Both the position numbers and the translations under genes were made by a program. Under the pieces are notes generated by a model, which was not told the origin of the DNA, searched no databases, and was given only the letters and a program-made list of their open reading frames with translations. 64,000 nucleotides of DNA from Sitta carolinensis. Its lineage: Eukaryota > Chordata > Aves > Passeriformes > Sittidae. Below are positions 1 through 29,500 of this stretch, piece after piece. Numbering within the stretch: position 1 is the first letter of the stretch; the number at the start of each line of letters is the position of its first letter. The stretch is from NCBI GenBank assembly GCA_032173965.1, contig CM063287.1, positions 10,235,859 to 10,299,858 on the forward strand. The letters run 5' to 3'.

Positions 1-16839
<16,839 letters not shown>

Positions 16840-19800
16840 TCATCCTCCAAAGGTAGGGACAGGTGTCAAGTGAACGCAAGAAAAATGAACAGAAAAGGCT
16901 GGGGAAAAAAACATAAAATGAAAAGGCTGGGAGAAAAAAAGTAAAAGTCACTTCAGAGCTCCTGACTGCAAGCCAGTGAAAATAAGGACTCTTGACTGAA
17001 CCCAGCAGCTTTGCTCCCTTGAGCAGAAGGAAATTCAACATAGAGAGTCTCAGAGTTGCAGGTCAAGCAGCTCCCTTCAGCAGCAATACGTTCCCAAGGG
17101 CGTGAGCGTTGCCCAGGGGTTTAAAGTGATGTCATGGTTAAAGGTATCACCTACACCAACAATATCCATGTCACTTTGGGAACTGATCTCTCCTGATAAG
17201 AGAGGAGCTTGCATACTATTTCTCAGTCTAGCCTGTTAAGCAGTCTCAACAGAGTAAGGCATGTTAGAGGTCATAGTTACCTGGTGTTGACAAATACTGT
17301 CATGCAGCAAATTGACTAAAATGCTTCTAAAATTAAAAGCAGATGTTACAAAAGCCACAAGAATCTTGTTAACACTTTATAAATAGATTAATATGAATTA
17401 AACAAGACTAAGTTCTCAGCAATGCATGCAGACTGTGCAAGCTCTGATGTTAATTCATTTTCCACTTGGTGACTGGAGAAAGTTACAATTCTGCTCTTCC
17501 AGGAGATTATATCTCTTTACTATGTAACAGTTTCATCAAAATCAGCAAAAATAATATTTCAGCACTAGGGCCAACAGACAATTATGTAAAAAACCCAAAC
17601 CAAACCCCAACACATGAAAAAGAAAACCCTCCGGATTAGGGAGCCTGTTTTCACTGGGCAGGGGCTGAGCTCCTCTGGGGAGGGAGGCACACTATGGGAG
17701 GGGGCCACTTTGTGAGGCACAAGAGGCCACTCAGAGGCACAAGAAAACACAGATCACATCTGCAGGCTGAGCCACATCCCACTGCTTGATTTTTACACAA
17801 GAAGGAAGAGAAAGGGCAGGCCTATGTTTCCTCAGGAGAAACCTGCTTCATAGATAAGGAGCTATCAAAGTCTTATATGACTTCCATGACCTCATATTCA
17901 AAAACAACCTGCCAATGCACCTATTCAAAAGTCCTTCTTTTGAGGTATGCAAAATACTAGTGTCCTAATTTAGGTGGAAAATCAAACTGATATAAACCAA
18001 AATTCAGGTGAAGACATTCTATCACCTGGAAACACGATGCCAAAGATGCTGGAATGATGCTTTCAGCTGAAACAGGATTTCAGAAACCATCATGTATGGG
18101 CTGTAATGAGTGCAGTCCACATGCTACTCTGCAATTCAGGATCAGTCTTATGTATCTTTTGTCTTCTAAAACAAAATGCCTTTATTATTACTACTATTTT
18201 TTAAAGAAACACAGCTTGGCAAGAAAAAAATCTAGAGTAAGAAAGATTTTGTTATGCCTCTCTATTTTACTTAGGTATAGACAGGGGAGACCCTGAGGGG
18301 GTTGGCTTTTGTTTCTCTGCTTCTATTCAATTATATTAGAGCTGTGGCTGCACATTTTGGCACTAATTGAAAAAGACTCGCCTTTGCAAAGGCTTCAGGC
18401 CAAGCAGTTTGAGTGTTTTACCCATTTGTCATCATCCTTATTTTATTTTGCTTCACTTCACAGACCAGAAATTAAATCCTGATCAGAAGCTATCACAGTG
18501 CAAAGAACAAACTCTTCATCATGGATTATGTGTATTTGAGCATGATAAGCAGCACCATTTCTGAACAGCATTCAGCTGCAGAAGTAGCTCAGGATGGAGA
18601 TACAAGATACGAGACAGAATGCAAACAAATATTCAGGCAACTACTTGTAATGTTTAATGAGCAACCACACAAGAAAAACAGCAAGAGCAAAGAGATGAAA
18701 TGACTTCATGAGCAACACATTGCCTGGAGATTGTTCACCAAAAATGTTTGAGGATGGCAACCAAATGATCAAGTGGAGTTAATCTGTGTGGAAATTACTT
18801 TTTTCTTTAACAAAATTAAGAAGTCACATGTGGAAGTGTTATCTAATCACAACAGCAAATCTGATCAATTTCTTTATCGTAGATTCTCTCTGAGTTGCAG
18901 CAATGCCAAATAAAGAAATGGAACTACAAAGGAGAATCAAGGAAGATAAAGAAACATCCCATCTGATGTAAACCAACATCCAACAGAAGTAGAAACAAAT
19001 ATCATAAATTTTGCCATTAATTTTTAACGTATTAGACACTGATTCTCATTGTAGTTCATGTTTCCATAAATATTCCAAATACCTAGATGGAATTATCACA
19101 AAGAAACTATCACACTCCCTCCTGATTGCTCAGAAAATTAAGTAAATCTATGAGGTCCAAAACAACCTTGAAGAAACAGCAAACCTACTGCAACAACTCT
19201 TGCTATTTCTAGGATTAGCTCATATTTTGTAAAGTGATGAGCTTTGCAACTCTAACCAACTTAGAGTCAGAAAACTGAGGGACAGGAAATAACTCAGGAA
19301 AAATAAAAAATAAAACTTTTATTGCAAAATAATTATTTTCTCTCTTCCTTTCCCAGGCCTGATTAATATATAGATAAATGACTCAGAAGAGAAGGGAAAT
19401 ATGTAGTAAGGATGCCTTGCTGATTTTGGCCATCCATCGCCTTTCCAGCCCTCCTGGGAAGCATTTTGAATAGTTTAGAAGGACAATGAACTCTCATTGC
19501 TTTCCCACCTTGGTTACCCCTAGCTCAACAGTCCAAGCTAAGCTAAAATCATTACAGAAACATTACAACTCAACAGCCTATACACAAAATAAAAGTGACT
19601 ATTAATGGAGTTCTTTGTTGGCAGTCATTACCTTCCAATAATTGCCACACAACTTGATGCTCTAGTTAGTAGCGGTCTCTGCAAGGAGACCTAAGTTGTT
19701 TAAAATTTAAGTTTGGCATTTCCTTTAATCTTACATGGCATCTTCTGGGACTAGACACACTCAGTCCCACCTGTGGTGTAGCATCTTTTTGGCTAAGCAC

Positions 19801-21783
19801 TTCTCAACACTGCCACTAGAATCCATCTGCTGGGGAAGGGGAGGGAAAGAGAGGAAAAGACACAGAGAAACATTTTTATTTCATATTTTAAGAAAGGGGC
19901 AGTCCTTTATTGGCTAAGGGCTGCAAATCTCTTCATCCATTTTCCTCTGAGCATGTGCATCTTCCATTCCCTGAACTGAACAGCTCACTGGCAATGCTGA
20001 TTATTGCTGAGCCAGAACAACATTTGCATTTTATGACACAGCCATATAATCTACTTCAGCCATACAATTTACATAAAAATATTGTGCTGTAACCTACACT
20101 TTACAGGGGAAGAGAGGGCTATAACACATCTCTCTCCTTAAAGAAAGGGATACGATTAAGGAAAAAAACAGTACAGAAAAAATTAGGCAATCATGCTTTT
20201 CAGACTGTGAACTGCATGGTCTTAATCAATTTCTTGTGGTTACTGTCTTTATATTTATTATTTTTTTAAGAGGAAGCAGCATGCGGTATCTTAATTTTTC
20301 AAGTCCTGCTCTATCATCATCAAAAGGAGCACAGTAGAAGCTGGAACTGAATGGTGCAGGAGGGAGCTGACCATGTAAAAGGGGAAAGGTAAAATTAACA
20401 TTTACTTGAGGTCTCCAAAACCCTACAAATCTGTCACTACAGAAGCAAATGTGCTTTGGCACACCCCATGAACTAGCCTTATGTCTGATTTGCAAGTTGC
20501 TGTTAATTAAAAGCTAGAAAAAAACAAAACCAATTAAGAACTATCCCTTCCCCACCTCCTCGATCACAGACGGGTGAAACAAAACCTGCCTGGTTTTACT
20601 CCATTTCCATTGTCAAGTCTGTGGCTCCCTCTAAGGGCTGAAATGAGTTTCTCAGCAGCACAATCTGCGGCTGGGTCAGAACGATTGTTTCCCTGAAGGT
20701 GCTATTCCATTACAAAGCACCACATACAGCAAAAAATGAGGGTATGTTTTTCCAGACTTTCCTTTTCCATAGAGTTCTAGCATCAGTAAACCAGACTGCA
20801 GCATGTTTTAGAACACGGGCAGGCTTTGCATGCTCATCATCTTCTCTGTACTCTTTCTAGATTACTATTTCTACAAGGCACTGTGTTAACTACAAAGGAA
20901 AGAAAAATTAAAAAAAAAAAAGAGATATGTGTAGCAAAATAAGAATTAAACTGATAGATTAAAACCTCATCTTAATGAAATGAAATGCAGCAAGAGAGCT
21001 ACCAACCAATCCATGAGAAAACATGTCTTGTACTGTCAGTCTTACAGCTGCAAGTGAAAAGATGCCAATGGAGATTTTAATGGTGCAGTGAAGATTTACA
21101 GTGGCAGGAGTCTCATCAGATAGACAGGTTTTGCTTGGTTTTATTTTAATTTGGATCTGTTATTCCTCACTCCCACACAGAAATCAGACAATCATAAAAA
21201 CTGAGAGCACTGACAGCAGGGAAAGCAAAGGGATGGGAACTGACCCAGGCAAAGCAGTATTTGCAGCCCAGGGCTGCAGACAGCAGAGCCATCTTTCCTT
21301 GCTCCAGTGTCCAAAGGTTAGTACTGTTCTCTACAACACCACCTGACCTTCAGAAGGAGTCCCATCAAGGATTATTTTTGCCTGGTACTGTGGCAATCCT
21401 ACCCAGCAAGATTACTTTAGGGCTATCCCTTTGTGTTCATTCCATAGCTGTCACACACACAGTAACACCAGAGCCTGTGGTGCCTTCAAGGTTCAGCACA
21501 ATTTATTAGAGGTTTGGGGAGCTGAAGGGAAAGGGCAGCCCTTCAATTTTTCTTCAAGTTGGTAATAGATATTCCCAATTCTGACCTGCATTACAAAGGT
21601 CTGAGAAGTATGTAGAACAATATATTCTTGATGTTTATTGCTACTAACACAGTAACAACAGCAAGACACAACAAAGAGCTGGCAAGTCCCATCAAAATAG
21701 TTTCAAATGGAGAATAAAACATCCACTATGAAAATAATTCAGAGTGAAAGTGAGTAAAGTAAACCAAACAGAAAAAAAACCAC

Positions 21784-21812
<29 letters not shown>
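21784..21812. repeat. Poly(A) run of 29
   Basis: Uninterrupted A run of 29, flanked on both sides by ACCACAAA-type sequence, which gives a near-symmetric low-complexity block from about 21770 to 21825. It could be a slipped simple repeat; no retroposed body was recognised next to it. Confidence 0.9.
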
Positions 21813-21814
<2 letters not shown>

Positions 21815-24800
21815 ACAAAAAACAAGGTTCCTTGACAGAGTTCATCTGAGAAAATGTGGTAAAAAAGCTACAACTAGTGTTCCCTAAGCCAGTCTCTGGA
21901 GAGGCTTTCCAGAGGAAGGGCAGAAGATGATGACAGAACAATCCCATACACTGCCGTTAACTAGAACAGAGTTCTTGGTACTTCACCAATCTCTCCCTGG
22001 GATCGTGCTGTCAAATTCAATTGGCGCACATCTCATTTACAAAACAGAAATCAAGCTCTCCAGGTTGGGCCCTCAGCTACAAATGGGGTGTACTTGGTGG
22101 GCAGGCAGCCGGCTCTACTTGGGAAGCAATTACAGCTCACTAAACGTCTGCAGGGATCTAACCTTATCAGATTAAAAGGCACACTGGTAACAGCCTCCAA
22201 GGACATCCTTCTTTCAAAAAGATATGCAGAATGCACTGCCTCCTGCTCTCCTATTTACACTCCCTCCTCACATCAGGACACTACACTGCACTGTGTGAAA
22301 CACTGCCTGTGCTTACACTGCACACTGCAGGCCAGCTTTGTGCTGGGTGAGTACAAAAGACAGCAGTCCATCTGTTTCCAATGGAGACTGAAGGAGGCCA
22401 TCTATGACCCTTCAAAGCAGAAACGGTGCCTTTCAACTCTGGGGTGATAGACTTTTCTTAAAGGTCTATACACCTTTTCTTTTTATCGATTTACCTCTGT
22501 CTGATCTTTATAATGATCTGTTAACCAAGGAGGAAACTCTAAGTGCAGACAGCTGCCTAAAGAATATTGCTGTGGTCTGCTCTTCTTTCCTGCCCCTAGC
22601 ACATAGCTTTCCAGACCCAGCTGTCTGCATTACAGCAGGACACTTATCTTCAAGCAAGAATTCAGTATTCTCCTTCACATGAATGACTTGCTTTGTGTAT
22701 CAGCAAAGCCCAAAGAGATCTTTGAGATCCATGACCTAATTGCTACATGAAATTATTCCAGCATTTGGTATGTTTTCAGTGAAGTTCATTACAATAAGCT
22801 ACCCAAGAGATATCATGCTCTACATTATGCAAGTTTCTTCACTCAGATATATATTAACTTATGAAAATGCTCAGTAAGTTCACTTCTTTCCATCTCACCA
22901 TAAGTGCATCAGAACATATCACGTAAGAGCTAATTTTCTTTAATATACTCCCTGGTACCATTCAGCTGCATTATACATAATGCAGCAGTCGTAGCACATC
23001 AACTTCACATCATACCAGACACCGCATTATGGCAGCTGAATTGATTACTTGTGTAATTGAAGGGCACCAAAAGGAAAAAAATTTAATCATTTAAGTGACT
23101 CATCAGCTTTACATACAAAATGTCTTGCTTTAGTGGCACCATGCAAGTGCCACTTACTTTCAGGCCATAGCATTTTTGCCCACTTAAGTTGCTTCTTATT
23201 CTTGTCATCTTTGTTGGCAGTACAATCCTACAGATTTATAAAAGACACAGCATAAACTGAATGTTGACTATAAAGGATTCCTTTTGACTATCAGACTCCT
23301 GTTTACAAGACCTAATCAAAATCCATCTAGACAAAAGCAGTTTTGTTTCTGATGAGAGATTTTGTTGGTCTGTGTTTGTTCTGTTGTTCTTTTTTAAAAA
23401 TTTTAGTATTTTGCCCACCATAAGAAGCCAGCCTTTTGTTTTCAGGGGTCAGATGGAAAAATCCATAAACACTTTTGGCATCATAGTGTTCTTTTATTTT
23501 CAGCTTTTCTTGCTGCCCACCTCCTAAGGTAGCAAAACCTCTGCTGAAAAAAAGTGCCTAACTTGCTTCTGCAGATGACATTCAGCACTTTCCATGTCTT
23601 GACACTGAGTTGGTGTTTGAAAGTTTAAAAAGCAGTACCTAAAGGATTTTGAAAATCCTTCCCTTTTACTTGAAGTCTTACTAAGACCTTCTCCGCTACT
23701 ATCACATACCATGGAACAAAGAGCAGCTCAGGACATTGTTGAAACTTCCTTGACTTTTTTTTTTTTTTAACTCTAATCACCTTCACAGTTTCAAACCACA
23801 AAACCTGGATTAAGCTCACTGGCTCATTCTCACAATACAAGCCTGTGTAGCTTTGGCATTCATGTCTGTGCTCCATTTACCTGACAGAAAATATCCTCTT
23901 CAAAGCTATTTGCAAAATTATGACAGATCCAAGTTTCACAATAGGGATGTGTCCCTATCAATCCTTTATGACAGACCTATGAAGTAAGAGCAGCTCTATT
24001 TCATTCTCTCTGCCCTTGTCCTACCCTCTGTCATGAAAGTCACCTCCTCATTCTTTTCCAACAGTGCCATGTACTGCACTTCTCCAGGTTTTTATTTTCT
24101 CCTAAGTTTCTCCTTTTTATATTTCTACTGTTGCTTCCTGCACTAAACCCCTGCCCACTGTCAGCAGCTCCTGTCTGAGAAGGATGACCAGCTCAAGCAA
24201 TTTCATCCCTGCTCCTCTCATTGCAGCAGAGGACTGCAGTGTTTTTGTGGCATCCCAACAGGAAGATGAGCCCCTCTACATTCCCCATGACCCAGATACA
24301 CAGAGGCAATAAACTCCATTATATTAACTGTATTATACAGAAAGACCACAAAATGACTAAATACTCAGGGTTGATGGAGGAATTTCTTCTTACAGAAATT
24401 CTTGTTTTGGTGTAACTGACACTGTACCACATAGGCTAGTCCATGCAGAGACACATTACATGAATCGGGCAAATATTGTAGCCGCTTCTGAATAAAATGG
24501 ATTCAAGCAGGTCATGGCTACTTTTAGTCAGTCATTGGGCACCTCCATGCCCTCAGTTTTAAAAAATAGTATTATTTCTAATTGCCAAACAAGCACCATT
24601 TTCATGGGTTCATCTTAGAATTCCATAAGTACCTCCTCACTTTGCCATGGTGCAAAAGCGAGCAGCCTGGGGGCAGGTGATGTACCACTGGCACCGTGTG
24701 GTATTTTTCTACTCTCACATGGATCATCAGCAGTGGGGATCTCTGCCATCCCCTGCAAAGCATTGGAAGACAGAAAGAATTGTCAGCTGCCCTCAGAAAC

Positions 24801-24970
24801 CTGGACTAAGGTTCAGATTCAGCCACAGAGAATGCTCCAGTCACAGGCATAGTCACGCCTGCAACGGCTAGAGTCTCCAACTGAAAGCCACCCACAAGAG
24901 GCTGCAGCTGCCCATAGGTCCTCTTCTACCACAGCTGGAATAGCCTCAAAGTTTGTTAGCACATCACAGA

Positions 24971-25175
24971 TCCAGATTTCCATGATGTTTGCCTCCCAGA
25001 AATTCCTAAGCTTCTGGATTTACCATGATCTGTTTTTCAGCATGAAAAAATTCCCCATTTTTTAATTCAGTAGTAGGTTGAACACAAAGGTGGTTCTCTG
25101 CTACTGGTATATTACTGTATCTTGCAGCTCTTATATATCAACAAAATAGTGGGTACCACTAATGATATGCGAACT
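24971..25175 (+). repeat. 205-bp direct duplication, copy 1
   Basis: Begins TCCAGATTTCCATGATGTT and ends ATGCGAACT. It aligns without gaps to 26392-26596 with about 17 mismatches by eye (roughly 92% identity). The flanks share nothing, so the boundaries are sharp. No terminal inverted repeat or target-site duplication is obvious. Confidence 0.93.
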
Positions 25176-26391
25176 TAAAAAGTATAAATGCCAGAACACA
25201 CTGAAGCAATGCTGGACTTGTACCGACAATTCTATTTTTAGTCTTTAATTTATTAATTTAAGGTAATAATCCTAATAAGCATAATTATTACAGAAAAGAA
25301 AACAAGAGAGTTTTCTATCCCCCTCTAAATTTTATTGGAATTGCCTGCAGATTTGTCACCAGCAGAGACCCTACTTTGTTGGCCCAGCTGTTAAAGAAAA
25401 TATAGACCAAAGCAAACATTTAACTCAATGCCATATAGTCAAATACAGCAAAATCAATGGGACTAGCAAGATTGTGCAATATTAAAGAGCTTTGCAGGTC
25501 ACTGGAGAAATGGGATCAGATGTTACATTTTCCCTGAAAAAGCACAGTAACTACCAGGGACTATGTGATACATGTGGGAATAGGGTAACACAGGCCAAAT
25601 TCTTATCCCAGAAATAACCCTTTGGAAGCCACAGGGAAGCTCACAAGTCTAAGCAAACATTCAGCTGAAAGTCCAAAAAGCTACAAAGACCCTCTAGAAG
25701 AGGGGGATTGTTTGTGGAAAAGATGCACACATGCAGATAGATCCTTTTGGGCCAAGTAGGTAGAGCACTGTGACAACCTTGAGGCCTCTCTAGGCTGCCC
25801 AGGAGTTCAAATTGCCCCAACTCCACTCCAGCCCCTTCCCACAGACCACAAAGCTATGCAGAGAGTTTGGCTCAGCTAAATAAAAAACCGGTCCTGGATA
25901 TTTTTTTTTTACTGCATTTTCTCCCTTTCTATTCAGCCTCTCTTCCTATAATTCTACAGAAATACTCAGAGACCATATTTCTTTAGTTGTTGTTGCTCCA
26001 TTACAAAAATGCTGCATTAAAACTTACTTTCTGGAAAGCAGATCCTTTGGAGAGCAAGATGGTCAATATTTGCATTCTTTAGGAGGGATACTGCAGACAT
26101 TCAGTATGAGGAACAGGGACTAAATGCCTAGGGAAAAAAAAAAAAAACCAGCAGCAGGAGGATGCAGATGGTTGATACAGGAAGTCAGTTTACGGTCACA
26201 GCTGAATTTAAGGTCAGAGCTGAATTTAAAAAAAGGAGAAAGGAAAACTGTTACGAACTAAAAATATAATAAACAGACAACACTTTCAACAAAGCAAGAG
26301 CTCATATTTTAACCACTAATATTTCTTTGTAATCTAGATCTCCAATCAGAAACTATGCTGGACAGGTGGAAATCGTGAAATTGTAACCAAG

Positions 26392-26596
26392 TCCAGATTT
26401 CCATGATGTTGGCCTCCCAGAAATTCATAAGCTTTTGGATTTACTACGATCTATTTTTCATTATGAACAAATTCCCCTTTTTTTAATTCAGTAGTAGGTT
26501 GAACACAAAGGTAGTTTTCTGCTACTGGTATGTTACTGTATCTTGCAGCTCTTATATATCAACAAAATAGTTTGGACCACTAATGACATGCGAACT
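26392..26596 (+). repeat. 205-bp direct duplication, copy 2
   Basis: Second copy of the unit at 24971-25175, same orientation, about 1.4 kb downstream. Most differences are transitions or fall in the short A/T runs. Whether the unit also exists elsewhere in the genome cannot be seen from this window. Confidence 0.93.
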
Positions 26597-29500
26597 CCTT
26601 GTGAGCAAAGATATTTTGTGATTCTTTTCTAAATGTTCGATAAACAAAATTATATGTTTCTGTATTTACACACACTTTTGTCACACAAGGACAGTAAAAA
26701 ATCATACATGCAACTCAAAAGAACAGCCCTAATTTCGTTAACATTTTATGTCTAATTATATATTGTCATCACCAAAGTGGAAGGAGATGAAGAAAATCCA
26801 CAACAATCTCAGTTCTGAGCATCATAAATACTTGCACATATCCTTCTCTTAAAATTTCTCTTTCTAAGTTCATGTGTATCAGCAACAAGTCTTTTTCTGT
26901 GGATTTTATAAGCTCTTCTATGCCCTACAAAGTCAGAAGTTCAGGTACTTTCAATCATGTCTGGTTTTCTTAAGGGAAAAAGAAAAGGAAGCAATTTTTT
27001 TACCTTCCAAGCAATTTTATAATAACACAAGCGAAATGCACAAGCCCTTTCCTCTGAACAAAGAAGGTGCTGGATTGCTTTGCTGCTCTTCAGAACAGGC
27101 AATTCTCCGCTCCAACAATGGAGAAGAGTATTTCATTTCAGGAATCTGTCACAAGAACAAGCATGGCTGGGTTCTCTGTATCTCCTAGAGTCCCACCAAA
27201 GGTCAGCTGGAATGTTCTGCCAATATCCCTAAGTGAGGATTCAGGTCATTTTTCATACAGCTGAGCTGTAGGATCTACCTGATTCTTTCTCTTGATATTA
27301 CAATTTTCACTGCCTCACGAGACAGAGAGCTGGAAATAGAGCACCTCAAGTCAGAATTCACTTATTGGGCTTTGAATCTGTCTCTTCAGCCTCAGCATAT
27401 GCAACTAAAGGAGAACAAGCCTAAAAAAAAACCCTCTAGCTATTAATGAAAATTATTGGAAGCAAACCCTCAAATACTCAGAGGGCCTTAGAAAGAATTG
27501 ACACCAAAAATTAATCCCAGCAGTGAAGAAGTTCCTCTGATCTCCATTATAAACTGAAAAAGAACTGCAGGATTTATGTAACAATAAGTAATTAAAAAGT
27601 GGCATAGAAGATACTGAATATTTCCCTAATGTTAGTTCTTACAATGTTGTTTCAATTCTGCAGTCAAATAAACGAGTTCTCTGAGCCTGACAGAGATAAA
27701 GCAGAAATAACTGAATCTAATACCTGCTCCTAAGCCTTTTCCCTGAGCAATAAATGTACTAGTTGCAGAAAGCAGGATCTAGCTTTCCTTTTGTGCTCGA
27801 CATGTTGTCACACATGGATGGAAATAATTAGCATTTATCAGAAGGGTTTTGGTCTAAAAAAGTTCAGTGAAAGCCTAAGTACTTAGGAGATGAATCAATA
27901 AACATTTCATTAAGAAAGGCTGGTTGGGGCTAGGTCTATCTTTGCCAGTGAGACATTCCCATTGCTCTGGCCCTAATTCTAAAATCTGGGGTGCACCTGA
28001 ATGAATTCCCATCTAAACCTGCTCTCAGCAGACTGTAGGCAGAGCAGGGGGGTGTGCATTGTAGCCCATTCCCAAAACAGCTTCATGAGCCTAGCTGGGT
28101 ATCTCTGCAGCCTTCTGATTGAAATACCAAGGTTTCAATTCCAGAGATGACATCCCAGTACAGCTCTGATTGTGGAAGCATAAAAATGAAGCTGAGATCT
28201 TCCAACATAGAAGAAAATGAAACGTCAAAAGCTCAAAAAACTTTCCTGAAACCAAGCTTCTGTTGTGTAGCCAGCCTCTATTGTGACATTTTATGAAGCA
28301 AATTATTTTTTTACTGAACCAGATGGAAAGAATGAAAAATCTATAGCTAATTTAAAATCTGCCTGCTACACACAATATCTAAAATATTTTCCAAATGCAT
28401 AGTGGCAGAACAGTTCTCCTAAACAAGGGATTTGCTTGGTTGCCCTCCAGATCATCACTGATACTCCTTTAAGCATTGCTTAGTTTCTAAAAGAGTTCAT
28501 TAAGTTTCTTTCAGAAAGTTTCTTACCAAGGTCCTGAGGAAAAAAAAAGGATTTGAAAGTAAGTTACATGAAAGGACATGACATCTCCCAGCCTCAACAA
28601 AACTAGGGAACCTATAGAAAGCTTACTATCCCTTCTCTCTTTTTTTTCCCCCCTTTCTTTTTTTCACAGGAATAAACTCAGAGTTAACCTCTGACAGCCT
28701 AGGATTTCTATTATGCTAAACATTACAGACAGAGAAATGAAGAATAGAAATCTGGCCTGTACTCATGATAATAAAGGATTCCCAGGTAAAAGGAGGTTGC
28801 AATGGTTTGTAATTATACTGTCCTTTGGTGACACAGATCCCCAGCTCCTGTTCCACAGAGCAGAGCTCAGGAACATGCTCTGAGAATGCCTAGGCTTTAC
28901 TGCCTTAATGCAATTCACAGATTTCTAATTCACTACAAAGACTCACCACCTAACTTCTAAGGCCTCAGTACTCCAGGGAGAAAGGGAAGTATTAACCCTA
29001 CTTTAGCCCCTTGAATGTAAACCTGCACAGAAATAAATCTTGGCAGGCAGCAGTTCAGACACAGCTGCACCTGTGCAAGCCTGTGCCACGGCCTTGCAAG
29101 CAGCCTGAGGACTGCCATGGCATCTGCACAAAGCCACCAGACTGCCACAAACCCTCAGCAGCAGCAGACTGCACCACAGAGAAGGTGTGTGTTGGTCCAC
29201 CTGGGCTGAGGGTCAGGACTGCCAAAGCAGAGGTGAAACTCAGGAGTGTGAATGACCTTCTGGACTGAGCCCACAGGAACCTTTTGTCCCAACAGCACTC
29301 CTTAAAGTGTTGCAGAAGTGAAGGATAGTAAACCCAAAATCAATGCACACAGAACTCTTACTCCTCAGCATGAAGCGATTTGGTCATCCTCCTGAGACTA
29401 ATAAGGCCTTATGCCTTGGAGCTAACCTGAGCTTCTTCTGTGACACTGTTCCAGCACCAAACAAGATTAAGAATGGTGTTTTGAAAACTCTGAGAAATAT

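Noticed and set aside
17376..17386. TTTATAAATAG as a TATA box for SH2D4B
   Set aside because: AT-rich background makes such matches common; it is about 770 bp from the start codon and no leader exon links it.
22051..22447. Overlapping ORFs of up to 119 codons
   Set aside because: Frames overlap on both strands with no recognised protein; no splice structure linking them to either gene.
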